Assembly: GCF_003336245.1 (NCBI RefSeq)
Contig: NZ_QPHM01000001.1
Location: forward strand, 744,001-808,000
Length of the DNA: 64,000 bases
Origin: Haloplanus salinus
GTDB lineage: Archaea > Halobacteriota > Halobacteria > Halobacteriales > Haloferacaceae
Direction of reading: 5' to 3'
The first letter of the stretch is position 1. Each line of letters starts with the position of its first letter. Positions 26,545 to 35,445 of this stretch are shown one piece after another. A model generated the notes under the pieces. It was given only the letters and a program-made list of their open reading frames with translations, did not search any database and had not been told where the DNA came from. The position numbers and the translations under genes were made by a program.

Positions 26545-27654
26545 TCAGAAGTCGTCGAGCCGACGCTGGTCCGTCGGCAGTCCCGGCGACGCGTCGGCCG
26601 ACTCGTCGCCGCCGAGGAGGCGGGGCAGTGCCGTGTGGGCGAACGTAATTCCCATCGCGAGGACGATGGGCGCCAAAAAGAGCCCGTAGAACCCGAACAC
26701 GACCGGGCCGAAGATGTACGCGAGCATCAGCAAGCCGACGTGGGTGCGCTCGCCGCTGAGGTACGGGCGCAGGACGAGGTCGGGAATGGTGTCGACGACG
26801 ACGACGGCCACGAACAGGAAGGCGACGAGGTAGCCGACGAGCGAGTATTCGGAGTTGATGACCATCGGCGCGGCGATGGCGCCGGTGAGGGGGACGTACA
26901 CCACCTTCATGCCGACGACGGGGACGAGGCTCGCGACGCCGGTCAGGACGCCCGCGAGCGTCGGGTACGGCACTTCGACGGCAGCGGGGACCAACGCGTT
27001 GTACCCCTTGAACGAGCCGACGGCGATGAGCGCGATGGCGATGACGTTCAGGAGGTTGCCAAAGAGGATGGCTTCGAGTTCGCGGTCGGCGGCTTCCAAG
27101 AACTCGCGGACGATGGCGTCGTCGTCGAACCGCAACAGCCAGCGGCGGAACTTCGCGCCGTCGATCAGCAGGTAGTAGGTGACGACGACCACGATGAACA
27201 GGTTGAGGAAAAAGCCCGTGATCGTGCTCGTCAACACCGCCGCGTTCTCCATCAGGAAGTCGATGATGGCGTCGAACTGCCCCGCCCGATACGCCTCGAC
27301 GACGCCCGCGAACGTGAGTTCCGGGAGGTCGTCGAGGCCCCGAAGCCAGGGTACGTTCGTCACCGCGATGTCGAGGACGGCGTAGGTCGACAGAAACTGT
27401 CGGGTCTCGGTGACGAGCAACACGAGCGTGTAGCTGAGGAGGAGAAGCAGCGGCACGGCAAGCAGGAGCAAGACGGTCATCGCACGCACCCGCTTGGGGA
27501 GGCGAAGCCGTCCGAGCGACTTGTAGAAACGTCGCGTCGAGTAGTAGAGGAAGACGGCGACGGTGAGGGCGGCGACGAAGCGGTACGCGATGAAGGCGGT
27601 GACCACGGCCACGACGAGACCGAACAGGGCGACCACTGTGCGTCGTTCGTCCAT
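26545..27654 (-). CDS. AI-2E family transporter (PerM/TqsA-like)
   Basis: 369-residue membrane protein with the eight-segment layout of the family: two segments at the start (TVVALFGLVVAVVTAFIAYR), one near 65-90 (VLLLLAVPLLLLLSYTLVLL), a soluble loop, then a cluster in the C-terminal half (FFLNLFIVVVVTYYLLIDG and YIFGPVVFGFYGLFLAPIVL). The final PIVLAMGITFAHTALP is typical. Some relatives export autoinducer-2 and others are Na+/H+ antiporters, so the cargo here is unknown. The ATG gives a short N-terminus, as usual. Confidence 0.88.
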   Translation of the reverse strand: MDERRTVVALFGLVVAVVTAFIAYRFVAALTVAVFLYYSTRRFYKSLGRLRLPKRVRAMTVLLLLAVPLLLLLSYTLVLLVTETRQFLSTYAVLDIAVTNVPWLRGLDDLPELTFAGVVEAYRAGQFDAIIDFLMENAAVLTSTITGFFLNLFIVVVVTYYLLIDGAKFRRWLLRFDDDAIVREFLEAADRELEAILFGNLLNVIAIALIAVGSFKGYNALVPAAVEVPYPTLAGVLTGVASLVPVVGMKVVYVPLTGAIAAPMVINSEYSLVGYLVAFLFVAVVVVDTIPDLVLRPYLSGERTHVGLLMLAYIFGPVVFGFYGLFLAPIVLAMGITFAHTALPRLLGGDESADASPGLPTDQRRLDDF

Positions 27655-27939
27655 GTGCAGCCGAACGTGTATGTGGGCGCGTCAAAGACCTTGTCGTAAC
27701 GACAGGCGAGATTTGAGCCTGTCACGGAGCGACGGTACGGGACCGACTTCGAAATCGTATCCATCGATTGGGGGGACGACGAGGGGACTCTACCGGTGGA
27801 GCCCGACCCGTCCCGGCCACGTCGAGGAGGTCGAATCCCGACTGCGCGACTGAACGGCGAGGGCGCCCCGCTACTCGTCTCGCGTGGTTCGATTTCGCCT
27901 TCCGGCTTTTCCACTCATCCTTCCAGTCGTCGTCGAAAA
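27655..27939. other. Gap between the AI-2E transporter and tRNA-His
   Basis: About 285 bases without a gene I can support. One plus-strand frame ends with a protein-like stretch (GLYRWSPTRPGHVEEVESRL then RD and a stop near 27851), but it has no start and matches no family I know. It could be a decayed gene end. T-rich spots near 27908 lie downstream of the tRNA on its strand. Confidence 0.3.
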
Positions 27940-28012
27940 GTCCGGGTGCGAGAATCGAACCCGCGTCTCAGCCTCCACAAGGCTGAAGGATAACCACTAC
28001 CCCAACCCGGAC
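27940..28012 (-). tRNA. tRNA-His (GTG anticodon)
   Basis: 73 bases folding as a cloverleaf. The acceptor stem is seven perfect pairs plus an extra 5' G opposite the discriminator C, the G-1:C73 pair that marks tRNA-His. The anticodon stem-loop is CAGCC, TTGTGGA, GGCTG with anticodon GTG. The T arm carries GGTTCGATTC. CCA is not encoded. No intron is seen. Confidence 0.95.
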
Positions 28013-28129
28013 ACGACTCGGATTACTGCGCTGTGGGTCAAGTAGGTTACGACTCGGGACCGGCGTGCGCCCCGGACGCACGGCGGGAAGTCGGGAGCCT
28101 TTAGCCTCGCCGCCACGTAGTCGGTGCCA

Positions 28130-28588
28130 GTGGCCATCACCGACAAGGTCTATCTGAAGAACCACCGGCAGATCGTCTCCCAGCTAGAGACGTCCATCCC
28201 CAAGGGCGCGTTCAAGGGGGCGACGATGGAGGTACTCTACAGCGGCGACGGCCTCGCCAAACTCGACGACGCCACCCGGGATCGACTCCTCGAGTTCGCC
28301 ACCGACTTCCTCGACTGCGAGGACCCCGACGACCTCTACACCGGCTACCCCGAACGGCAGTTCGTCCGCTACCTGCTGGAACTGCGCGCGCAGGGACTGG
28401 GACCGGACGCCATCGTCGACGTGATGACCGACGACTACATGCTGTACGCCTACCCCGGTGACGTCCTCTCCTTTCTCGACCGGGCGGTGCGGCGGCTGGA
28501 GGCGGTCGAGTCGCTGGCGGCGGTCGAGGGCGACGCGGAGATGGAGCGACGGGCCGCCGAGACGCGGCGGGCGCTATCGAACGGCTAA
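28130..28588 (+). CDS. Conserved haloarchaeal protein of unknown function
   Basis: About 152 residues. The start is GTG at VAITDKVYLKNHRQ; another GTG two codons upstream is equally possible and no ATG fits. The protein is soluble and mostly helical: a DRLLEFATDFLDCEDPDDLY stretch, then YPERQFVRYLLELRAQGLGP. It ends with a coiled-coil-like tail. I do not recognise the family. Its TAA shares three bases with the TAG of the facing gene. Confidence 0.65.
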   Translation: MAITDKVYLKNHRQIVSQLETSIPKGAFKGATMEVLYSGDGLAKLDDATRDRLLEFATDFLDCEDPDDLYTGYPERQFVRYLLELRAQGLGPDAIVDVMTDDYMLYAYPGDVLSFLDRAVRRLEAVESLAAVEGDAEMERRAAETRRALSNG

Positions 28589-28983
28589 CTCAGCTGGTAC
28601 GGGTCGTCCCGGTCGCCGTCCAACTCGTCGAGGTGGATGACCTCGTCCTCGGTTTCAAGCTGGTCCTGCAGGTACTCGACGTACCGCTTGTGCTCGTCGA
28701 GCTGTTCGTTCAGGTGTTCGACCTCGAGTTCGAGGCGTTCGCGCTCGCGGACGAACTCCTTGGGCACCTCGACGGTGGGTGGGAAGCTGGGCTCGTCGTC
28801 CGGGCGGCGGGCGAACTCGTGTTCGGGGACGACTTCGACCTGGCCGTCGTGGGCAACGAGCATGTCGACGTAGTCACGAAACACCGCCGAGAGGGAGATG
28901 TCGCGCTCCTCGGCGATGTCGCGGAGCGTCTCGAAGGCGTCCTCGTTGACGCGAAAGGAGACGGTTTTGTTCTTGTTGCCCAT
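28585..28983 (-). CDS. Ribbon-helix-helix DNA-binding protein with coiled-coil tail
   Basis: 132 residues from MGNKNKTVSFRVNEDAFETL. The first 45 residues are a ribbon-helix-helix: strand KTVSFRVNEDAF, helix ETLRDIAEERDIS and helix LSAVFRDYVDMLV. A Pro-rich linker is followed by a heptad-like region (RERERLELEVEHLNEQLDEH then YVEYLQDQLE) that should form a coiled coil. It is likely a dimeric or higher-order DNA-binding regulator. Targets are unknown. It follows the rpa genes on the same strand. Confidence 0.78.
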   Translation of the reverse strand: MGNKNKTVSFRVNEDAFETLRDIAEERDISLSAVFRDYVDMLVAHDGQVEVVPEHEFARRPDDEPSFPPTVEVPKEFVRERERLELEVEHLNEQLDEHKRYVEYLQDQLETEDEVIHLDELDGDRDDPYQLS

Positions 28984-29046
28984 CGTCACACCCAAATCGA
29001 CGCGCGAATCACTTAAGCGTTCGTCAGACGACGAGCCGTCGGCCGG

Positions 29047-29664
29047 TCAGGGCTCCGCCGGGGCGTCGATACCGCCGTCGTCCGAGCCCAGTTCGTCGGA
29101 CTCGTCCAGTCCTTCGAGCGCCGAGAGCGCCATCGGCCGGTAGTCGCCGACCGGGAGGTCGTACTCCTCGCGGGCCATGCGGGCGTACTCGTTGCTCTCG
29201 TCCTCGAACGTCTCGACGCGTTCGAGCGTTCGCTGGGCGGCCTCGGCGACCCAGCGGTCGCGGGTCGCGGAGTCGACGGCGGTGATGGATTCCGGGCGGA
29301 CGGAGACGTTGACGCTCCCGTCGTCCGTCTCGTAGGTCCGGGGCTTACCGACGACGGCGACGTACGCCGGGGGTTCGAGGTCCCGGAGCGTCGAGGCAGC
29401 GTCGGGCTGGTACTGCCCGGCGTAGACGAAGAAGGTGCCCGTCGGGTCGACGATGCGACCCCGCCAGTACTCGTCACCCTCGCCCACGTCCTCCTTCTCG
29501 GTCAGGGTGCCGACGAGGAACACGCGGTTGGCGCGTTCACCCGTCGGGAGCAGGAGGTAGACGGGGGCGCGTTCGTCGTTGGACTCCTTGAACGTGTGGC
29601 TCGCGTCGTTGAACTCGCGGGCGAAGACGCGGCGCGCGACTTCGCGGGTGGGTGCCTGGCTCAT
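29047..29664 (-). CDS. rpap3: RPA-associated protein (RPAP3-like)
   Basis: Partner of the single-stranded-DNA-binding protein RPA. The 205 residues hold one OB fold (RVFLVGTLTEKEDVGEGDEY then WRGRIVDPTGTFFVYAGQYQ and YVAVVGKPRTYETDDG), preceded by REVARRVFAREFNDASHTF, the family start (COG3390). Its ATG lies one base after the stop of the RPA gene, so the two are made together, as in Haloferax volcanii where rpa3 and rpap3 form a pair. The acidic tail is usual. Confidence 0.88.
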   Translation of the reverse strand: MSQAPTREVARRVFAREFNDASHTFKESNDERAPVYLLLPTGERANRVFLVGTLTEKEDVGEGDEYWRGRIVDPTGTFFVYAGQYQPDAASTLRDLEPPAYVAVVGKPRTYETDDGSVNVSVRPESITAVDSATRDRWVAEAAQRTLERVETFEDESNEYARMAREEYDLPVGDYRPMALSALEGLDESDELGSDDGGIDAPAEP

Positions 29665-29665
29665 A

Positions 29666-30595
29666 TTAGATCGACCTCGCTTCGATGAGGGCCGCTTCGG
29701 CGTCGACCGGGTCGCTCAGTCGCTCGAACTCGTCGACCAGCACGTACCGCCCGAACTGCGGGCCGCTCACCCGGTAGTACCGACCGAGCGTCCCCGTGCG
29801 CATCTCGTCGGCGACGACGGTCGTATCGAGCGCGTCCATCGCCATGTCCTTCGCCTCCGCGAGGGTCGTGCCAGTGAGTGCTTCCGTGCTCTCGCGGTCG
29901 AAGATCACCTCGTGAACCGCCTCGCCGTCGTCGAGGACGCCCTTGATCCGCAGGTCGAACTCGCCGTCGACGTCGCCGTGTTCGGAACACCGGCCGTTCT
30001 GGAGGACGCGCGTGCAGTCGTCTTCGGGACAGCGCTTGATCAGGCCGCTCCCGCTCTGGATGTCCACCAGCGCCCCCTCGACCGTCTCGGCGTCGTCGCC
30101 GACGTCGATGTCCTCGTCGACTTCGGTGATGGTCGTCGTTCGGTTGAGCTTCACCGAGAAGTTGCCCTGGTACTCGTCGGTAACGAGGTTCTCCAGCCGG
30201 TAGACCGTTCCCGCCTCCAGTTCGGGCAGGTCGGACGTCTCGAACGCGACGAACTTGGTCGTCCCCGTCTCGTCGCCGAGCAGGCCGACCTGAGCGACGG
30301 AGTCGCTGCGGGCCTCCCACAGCTCCACCACCTTCGCGGTCACGTCCAACCACTGTTCGTCCTGATCGATTTCGGCGAGGCCGACGGAGGCGTTGCCGCC
30401 GCCGCCCAGTGCGTCACGCTCCAAGCCCGCCTCGTCGAGGTAGCTGTTCACGACACTCCGGCGCGCCTCGTCCACCGGGACCCGGTACTCGTTGACGAGG
30501 TTGTCGAGACGCTCCTCGACCTCGTCGACGGTCAGATCCAGATGGTCCGAGAACTGCGCTGCGACGTCCTCCGCGTGGGTATGCAAATCGGTCAT
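29666..30595 (-). CDS. rpa3: Replication protein A (RPA3-like single-stranded DNA-binding protein)
   Basis: Coats single-stranded DNA in replication and repair. The 309 residues contain an N-terminal helical segment (ERLDNLVNEYRVPVDEARRS), an OB fold (WLDVTAKVVELWEARSDSVA onward) and a zinc-finger region CPEDDCTRVLQNGRCSEHG inside a second OB fold. The length matches Haloferax RPA3 (about 310) rather than the longer RPA1, and the adjoining partner gene agrees. The start MTDLHTHAEDVAAQF is used; extra upstream codons run into the promoter. Confidence 0.9.
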   Translation of the reverse strand: MTDLHTHAEDVAAQFSDHLDLTVDEVEERLDNLVNEYRVPVDEARRSVVNSYLDEAGLERDALGGGGNASVGLAEIDQDEQWLDVTAKVVELWEARSDSVAQVGLLGDETGTTKFVAFETSDLPELEAGTVYRLENLVTDEYQGNFSVKLNRTTTITEVDEDIDVGDDAETVEGALVDIQSGSGLIKRCPEDDCTRVLQNGRCSEHGDVDGEFDLRIKGVLDDGEAVHEVIFDRESTEALTGTTLAEAKDMAMDALDTTVVADEMRTGTLGRYYRVSGPQFGRYVLVDEFERLSDPVDAEAALIEARSI

Positions 30596-30655
30596 GGTCT
30601 CACTCGCCTCCGTGTTGTTCTCGTGGGGAGGCACACGCTGGTTGGTTCGCGACAG

Positions 30656-30689
30656 TATAAAAACTTCCGCGAGCACGGCGAAAGTGAAA
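30656..30689 (-). promoter_or_regulatory. rpa3 promoter: TATA box plus upstream element
   Basis: On the gene's strand TTTTTATA lies about 60 bases before the start codon, giving a leader of roughly 35 bases. Fourteen to fifteen bases farther upstream is TTTCACTTTCGCCG, which also occurs unchanged in front of another TATA box near 53.7 kb. The position suits an activator site next to the TFB/BRE region. Confidence 0.55.
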
Positions 30690-30766
30690 TCGGGCGACCG
30701 AATCGCGGCGTCTCGACACCCCACCCGTGGCGACGAATCTTTCACCCCACCGGTTCAACGGGGCGT

Positions 30767-31039
30767 ATGGACGACCGGCTGGAACGGTTCGTGCGGACCA
30801 CCTTCCGCTCGGCCGGCCGACGCTACGCCGAGGCCCGGAAGGCCTACCGCGAGGGGCGGGATACGCCCGCCCTGCCGCGCGACGACGAGGGGCGTGTCCG
30901 TATCGTCTGCCGGCGCGCGGCCGAACGCCGCGCCGTCGTCCTCGACGGCGACGGCCGCCCCGAGTGTTACGAGGCCGGTCACCCCGACTGCGAGGGGTGC
31001 GTCGAGGACGTTCACGAGGGCATCGTGGAGACGTGGTGA
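30767..31039 (+). CDS. Small haloarchaeal protein, DUF7091-like
   Basis: 90 residues starting MDDRLERFVRTTFRSAGRRY. A basic helical first half (YAEARKAYREGRD) is followed by IVCRRAAERRAVVLDGDGRP and a cysteine-bearing end GHPDCEGCVEDVHEGIVETW. The Cys residues (CRR, PECY, CEGC) could bind a metal. The family number is from memory and the role unknown. The next gene's start overlaps its stop, so they are coupled. Confidence 0.68.
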   Translation: MDDRLERFVRTTFRSAGRRYAEARKAYREGRDTPALPRDDEGRVRIVCRRAAERRAVVLDGDGRPECYEAGHPDCEGCVEDVHEGIVETW

Positions 31040-32073
31040 GCGTCGTGCACCGCCCAAACGCGGCCACGGAGCGACCGCTCGTCGCCGTCGTCCTCGCCGG
31101 CGGCGTGGGCACGCGACTCTACCCCGCGAGCCGGAGTTACCGGCCGAAACAGTTGCTCGCTGTCGGCGGCGACGACACCCTCCTCGAACGCACCGTCGCT
31201 CGCGTCGACTTCGCCGACGAGGTGGTCGTCGTGACCCGATCGGAGTTCGCGGACGCCGTCCGCGAGGCGGCGCCCGACACGACCGTCCTCGTCGAGCCGG
31301 CGGGGAAAGACACCGGTCCGGCGCTCGCCTACGCCACCCACCGGGTCGCCGAGCGGTTCGCGGACCCCGTCGTCCTCGCCGTGCCGAGCGACCACCACGT
31401 CGACGGCGACTTCGAGACGGCCGCCCGTCGGGGCGCCCGCGTCGCCGTCGAGACGGGCGCGCTCGTCACGTTCGGCGTCGAGCCCACCCGCCCGGATACG
31501 GGTTACGGCTACGTCGAACCGGGGACGGATCACGGCGACTACGCCGAGGTGGCCGCGTTCCACGAGAAACCCGACGCCGAGACGGCTCGCCGGTACGTCG
31601 AGCGGGGCGACTACTGGAACGCGGGGGTCTTCGCGTGGACGCCCGCGGCGTTCCGGGCGGCGGCACGGGACACGCCGCTCGGGCCGTTAGTCGACGCGCT
31701 CGACGCCGACGACCCGGCGGGCGGGTTCGAGGCCGTCGACCCGGTGAGCGTCGACAACGCGGTGTTCGAACGCGCCGACGATGTCGTGACCGTACCCCTC
31801 GACGTCGAGTGGGACGACCTCGGCTCGTGGGACGCGCTCCGGCGACTGCTCCCGGCGGACGAGGACGGAACCGTCGTCGCCGGCGACGCCGACGCCGTCA
31901 GCCTCGACGCCGAGAACAACGTGGTCGCGGGCGACGACGTCCACGTCTCGCTGGTGGGCGTCGACGACCTGGCGGTCGTCGCGTACGACGACCGGGTGCT
32001 GGTGGTGCCGACGGCGAAGGCCCAGCAGGTGCGCGACCTGGTGGCGGAACTGGAGCGGCGGGGGGAGTTTTAG
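31036..32073 (+). CDS. Mannose-1-phosphate guanylyltransferase-like sugar nucleotidyltransferase
   Basis: Joins a sugar-1-phosphate to a nucleotide, supplying activated sugar for S-layer glycans or exopolysaccharide. The 345 residues have the nucleotide-binding loop VVLAGGVGTRLYPASRSYRP then KQLLAVGG, the AVPSDHHVDGDF motif, GYGYVEPG, the FHEKPDAETARRYVERGDYW motif and EWDDLGSWDALRRLLP. This set is typical of GDP-mannose pyrophosphorylases without the isomerase domain. The start is uncertain: GTG here overlaps the upstream stop (GTGA), with GTGs one codon before and three after. Confidence 0.88.
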   Translation: MSVVHRPNAATERPLVAVVLAGGVGTRLYPASRSYRPKQLLAVGGDDTLLERTVARVDFADEVVVVTRSEFADAVREAAPDTTVLVEPAGKDTGPALAYATHRVAERFADPVVLAVPSDHHVDGDFETAARRGARVAVETGALVTFGVEPTRPDTGYGYVEPGTDHGDYAEVAAFHEKPDAETARRYVERGDYWNAGVFAWTPAAFRAAARDTPLGPLVDALDADDPAGGFEAVDPVSVDNAVFERADDVVTVPLDVEWDDLGSWDALRRLLPADEDGTVVAGDADAVSLDAENNVVAGDDVHVSLVGVDDLAVVAYDDRVLVVPTAKAQQVRDLVAELERRGEF

Positions 32074-32538
32074 CTACTTCGACTGTCGCACCCGAACGGT
32101 GCCGTCGGTGGTGACGCCGACCAACAGCGGGGCCCGAATCTCGCGACCCTTCACGGCGCTGCCCGCCTCGTCGCTGACCAGTTTCATCAGGTCCGGCGCG
32201 GTGTGGTTGACCTTGACGCCGGCGGCGTCGCAGGCGTCGTAGACGAGTTTCGGTACGTTGTAGAGGTCGGTCTCCTCGTCGACTTCGACCCGGACGGGGG
32301 CGGTCAGCGCTTCGGCGAAAGCGACGGTTTCGCGGGCCTTCGCCACGTTGTCCCGCGCGCTCGATTCGATGCTGGAGACGTTCGCACGGGAGGTACCGAG
32401 GAGGTCGGCGATGGTGGACTGGCGTACGTCCCGCTCGCGGAGGGCAAGCACTTCGGCCTGTCGGCGCGTCAGCACGCTCTTCTCGGGGTCGAAGCCGGCG
32501 CGTTCGAGCAGGGCGTTCGCGTCCGGGTCGTCTTCCAT
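32074..32538 (-). CDS. Tfx family DNA-binding protein
   Basis: Archaeal transcription regulator of 154 residues, named after the Methanothermobacter protein that binds the fmd operon. The N-terminal helix-turn-helix is [20 protein letters not shown] then [20 protein letters not shown]. The C-terminal domain ([20 protein letters not shown] and following) is the family-specific part. What it controls in haloarchaea is unknown. Confidence 0.9.
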   Translation of the reverse strand: MEDDPDANALLERAGFDPEKSVLTRRQAEVLALRERDVRQSTIADLLGTSRANVSSIESSARDNVAKARETVAFAEALTAPVRVEVDEETDLYNVPKLVYDACDAAGVKVNHTAPDLMKLVSDEAGSAVKGREIRAPLLVGVTTDGTVRVRQSK

Positions 32539-32615
32539 GGCTCCGTAATACGGCTTCGGTCCCTAAAAGCTACACTTCCGGCCGTCCGCTCGCGGCGTCG
32601 GGACGGTGCCGAGGC

Positions 32616-33068
32616 TTAGCTACCCCAGAAGTTGTCCCGGCTGCCCAACTGCTCGGGACGGCCGGAGTCGGCGCCGGTCGACCTGCCGCTCGACTCGTCG
32701 TCGTCGGTCGCCGGCTCCTCGTCGTCCTCCTCGTCCATCGGCAGCCGTTCGACTTCGTCGGCAGTCGCGTGGTTGGCCTTCACGCGGTCGATACGGACCC
32801 GCGCCCGTGCCGGCGGGAGCGTCCCGTCGACGAGGACGATGAAGCCGTCTTCCGTGCGGCCGACGCCCGCACCGCTCTCGTGGATGTCGGTCACCTCGAC
32901 GACGAGTTCCTCCCCCGGTTTCACCGGCTGCTGTTTCAGGTCGGAGATAGGCATGTCGTAGTGGTTACACCACTCGGCACCCCCGCGGTCACCGTAATGC
33001 TGGCACCCCATGCCCTGGATGCGCTCCGAGAAACTGGGGCAGTCGTCGGCGAGCGGACAGTTCGCCAT
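32616..33068 (-). CDS. TRAM-domain protein
   Basis: 150 residues. A Cys-rich start ([20 protein letters not shown] then GCQHYGD and EWCNHYD) precedes a TRAM beta-barrel ([20 protein letters not shown] then [20 protein letters not shown]). A low-complexity acidic tail ends RDNFWGS. TRAM domains bind RNA, and small archaeal TRAM proteins are proposed RNA chaperones. The Cys-rich head could hold a metal and is a haloarchaeal addition. Confidence 0.88.
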   Translation of the reverse strand: MANCPLADDCPSFSERIQGMGCQHYGDRGGAEWCNHYDMPISDLKQQPVKPGEELVVEVTDIHESGAGVGRTEDGFIVLVDGTLPPARARVRIDRVKANHATADEVERLPMDEEDDEEPATDDDESSGRSTGADSGRPEQLGSRDNFWGS

Positions 33069-33173
33069 ACTCCAATCTACTCAACCGGCCGTCTAAACGC
33101 TTGCGTTGTGCCCGGCGGCGTGGCGCCGGAGGCACTCGCAAGCGTTATGCCCGTCGACCGGAAATCGAGGCGT

Positions 33174-33323
33174 ATGGCTACCTTCGAAAGCGCGGAAAAG
33201 CGGATGCTCGACAAACAGATCTGCATGCGGTGTAACGCGCGAAACGCCCCGCGCGCCAAGCGCTGCCGGAAGTGCGGGTACAAGAAGCTCCGCCCCAAGG
33301 CGAAAGAGCGCCGCAGCGCCTAA
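33174..33323 (+). CDS. rpl40e: Ribosomal protein L40e
   Basis: 49 residues, the usual archaeal size. The C2-C2 zinc ribbon is [20 protein letters not shown], followed by the basic end [13 protein letters not shown] that contacts rRNA. The start [16 protein letters not shown] is standard. Its stop shares three bases with the stop of the facing hydrolase. Confidence 0.96.
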   Translation: MATFESAEKRMLDKQICMRCNARNAPRAKRCRKCGYKKLRPKAKERRSA

Positions 33324-33946
33324 TCCTGGTACTTCGGTTCGTATCGCGCCGCCCGAGAGAGCGCCCGCGCTATCACGTCACGAACGCTCTCGTCGGCCGC
33401 GTGGAACGCGTCGCCGTGGCCGGCGTACATCGCCGTCACCGAGTCGGGAAGCCGCTCCAGAAGGGTCTCCAAGCTCTCGACGAGGCGCTCGCGTGACTGC
33501 CCGGCCATGTCCGTCCGGCCGAAGCTCCCGTCGTCGAACGCGCCGTCGTTGTAGACGATCACGTCGCCGCTGAACAGGGTGTGCTCGCTCACGAAGGAGA
33601 CGTGGTCGTCGGCGTGCCCCGGCGTGTAGACGACGTCGAAGGACTCGTCGCCCATCGCGAGGGTGTCGCCGTCGGCGAGTTCGTGCGTTCGGCGCGGATG
33701 GTCGTCGGAGGCGTACAGGTCGGCGTCGAACGCGTCGAGGACGGCGTCGAGTTCGCCGACGTGGTCGGCGTGTTGGTGGGTGAGCACCACCCGGTCGAGT
33801 TCGTCGACGTGGTCCGCGACGACGGACGCGACGCCGGGCATCGTCCCCGCGTCGACCAGCGTCGGCGTCGCGCCGGTGATCAAGTAGGCGTTGCAGGTGA
33901 ACTCCTCGGCGTCCGCGGTGACGGTAACGACGTCCATAGCCGACAT
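33320..33946 (-). CDS. Metallo-beta-lactamase-fold hydrolase
   Basis: 208 residues. The zinc motif is [12 protein letters not shown] (HxHxDH) near residue 56, with later His ligands in [14 protein letters not shown] and [10 protein letters not shown]. Strands around LFSGDVIVY carry the bridging Asp. This is the glyoxalase II-like branch. The substrate may be a thioester or other small molecule. The start may be three codons downstream ([13 protein letters not shown]). Confidence 0.88.
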   Translation of the reverse strand: MSAMDVVTVTADAEEFTCNAYLITGATPTLVDAGTMPGVASVVADHVDELDRVVLTHQHADHVGELDAVLDAFDADLYASDDHPRRTHELADGDTLAMGDESFDVVYTPGHADDHVSFVSEHTLFSGDVIVYNDGAFDDGSFGRTDMAGQSRERLVESLETLLERLPDSVTAMYAGHGDAFHAADESVRDVIARALSRAARYEPKYQD

Positions 33947-34034
33947 ACGGTGGCGGGCGCTGAAATACCTGCCCAGTGCGGATCGGGCACATCCTCCAAA
34001 TGTTTTTGATCGTGCGTATGCTACATCGACACGT

Positions 34035-34211
34035 ATGGGCTTCGGGAGCTACGACGAATCCGAACAGGAGAACCAGGAGTTAGACGCCGACCTCGACGAC
34101 AACGAGGGGGTCGAAACGTCCGAAAACGACCACCGAGGGTCAGTCGAGTTCGAAATCGGTGCGTCGAACGACGAACTGCTCGACCGTCTCAAAGAGATCA
34201 AAGACGAGTGA
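34035..34211 (+). CDS. Small acidic haloarchaeal protein, DUF5786-like
   Basis: 58 residues, extremely acidic, beginning MGFGSYDESEQENQELDADL and ending ASNDELLDRLKEIKDE. The two ends are the conserved parts of DUF5786, a short haloarchaeal family of unknown role. It is divergently placed from the hydrolase and followed closely by the DUF99 gene. Confidence 0.78.
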   Translation: MGFGSYDESEQENQELDADLDDNEGVETSENDHRGSVEFEIGASNDELLDRLKEIKDE

Positions 34212-34254
34212 CCGCGACGGGCGTGCGGCGGCGTCGCGGGCCGTCGCGCTCGTC

Positions 34255-34824
34255 ATGAAGACGGGCACGCGGGCCCTCGGCGTCGCGGAGTCGTTCGACG
34301 ACGCCGACGATCGAAGCGTCCTCTGTGGGGCCGTTCTCCGTGCAGACCGAACCGCCGACGGGTTCGTCTTCGGGTCGTGTGCGGTCGGTGGCACCGACGC
34401 CACCGATGCCGTCGAGTCGTTGGTCGCCGATCTCGGCCGCGAGGACGTGCGGTATCTCCTCCTGTCCGGTATCGCACCCGCGTGGTTCAACCTCCTCGAC
34501 CTGCCCGCGCTCGCAGAGACCGTCTCCCGCCCCGTCCTCTCCGTCTCCTTCGAGTCGAGTCCCGGCCTCGAACCCGCGCTTCGCCGGGAGTTTGCCGGCG
34601 ACGCCCTCGACGGGCGGCTGGCGACGTACCGCGCACAGCCGCCGCGTCGACGGGTCGCGGTGAACGACGGCGTGGTGTGGGTTCGCGCCGCCGGCGTCGA
34701 CGCCGACCGGGCCGCGGGGATCGTCCGGGCGTACACCCCCGAGGGCGGCCGGCCCGAACCCCTCCGCGTGGCGCGGCTCGCGGCCCGCGCGGCACGGCGA
34801 TTCCGGGCGAACGACGACGTTTAA
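34255..34824 (+). CDS. DUF99 family protein
   Basis: 189 residues from MKTGTRALGVAESFDD, which is the usual family start. It continues VESLVADLGREDVRYLLLSG then IAPAWFNLLDL and ends EPLRVARLAARAAR. DUF99 has an endonuclease V-like fold but lacks its complete catalytic set, and the role is unknown. It lies next to a uracil-DNA glycosylase on the same strand, 24 bases apart, so a link to DNA or RNA repair is possible but unproven. Confidence 0.85.
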   Translation: MKTGTRALGVAESFDDADDRSVLCGAVLRADRTADGFVFGSCAVGGTDATDAVESLVADLGREDVRYLLLSGIAPAWFNLLDLPALAETVSRPVLSVSFESSPGLEPALRREFAGDALDGRLATYRAQPPRRRVAVNDGVVWVRAAGVDADRAAGIVRAYTPEGGRPEPLRVARLAARAARRFRANDDV

Positions 34825-34848
34825 GCCCCCAGCACCCCGCCGTTCGGT

Positions 34849-35445
34849 ATGGTCGAAACCGACGGGCCGGACGTGACGGCCTGCGAGCGCTGTCCGGCGC
34901 TCGTCGAGTCGCGGAGTCGCATCGTCAACGGCGTCGGTCCCGACGACGCCGCGCTCCTGTTCGTCGGCGAGGCGCCCGGCGCCAACGAGGACGCGGAGGG
35001 CGAACCCTTCGTCGGCCGGTCGGGGACCGTCCTCGACGACGCCCTCCGGGACGCCGGCCTCGCCCGGGCCGACGTGCGCATCACCAACTGCGTCCGGTGT
35101 CGGCCGCCGGAGAACCGCGATCCGCACGTCGAGGAACTCGACAACTGTGCCGGCTTCCTGGACGGCGAGATCGAGTTCGTCGATCCGGACCTGATCGTCA
35201 CGCTGGGAAAGGTACCCGGCGAGCGACTGCTGGATCGGTCCGTCGCGGTGACGAAGGAGGCGGGATCGGTCGTCGACGCGCGTCTCGGCGGGGCGTCGCG
35301 TCGCGTCCTGGTCTGTCTCCACCCGGCGGCGACGCTGTACGACCGGAGCCAGCGGGCGGCGTTCGACGCGGCGATAGCGACGGCGGCCGACCTGGCCGGC
35401 GTCTCGACGGACGGTGACGGGCAGTCGCGGCTGGGCGACTACTGA
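34849..35445 (+). CDS. Uracil-DNA glycosylase, family 4 type
   Basis: Removes uracil from DNA. The 198 residues have the GEAPGANEDAEGEPFVGRSG motif, the paired cysteines ACERCPAL and NCVRCRPPENRDP that hold a [4Fe-4S] cluster, LIVTLGKVPGERLL and the C-terminal CLHPAATLYDRSQR in the place of the HPS motif. Deamination is a real load in very GC-rich genomes. The cluster ligands look complete. A family-5 assignment is less likely. Confidence 0.9.
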   Translation: MVETDGPDVTACERCPALVESRSRIVNGVGPDDAALLFVGEAPGANEDAEGEPFVGRSGTVLDDALRDAGLARADVRITNCVRCRPPENRDPHVEELDNCAGFLDGEIEFVDPDLIVTLGKVPGERLLDRSVAVTKEAGSVVDARLGGASRRVLVCLHPAATLYDRSQRAAFDAAIATAADLAGVSTDGDGQSRLGDY

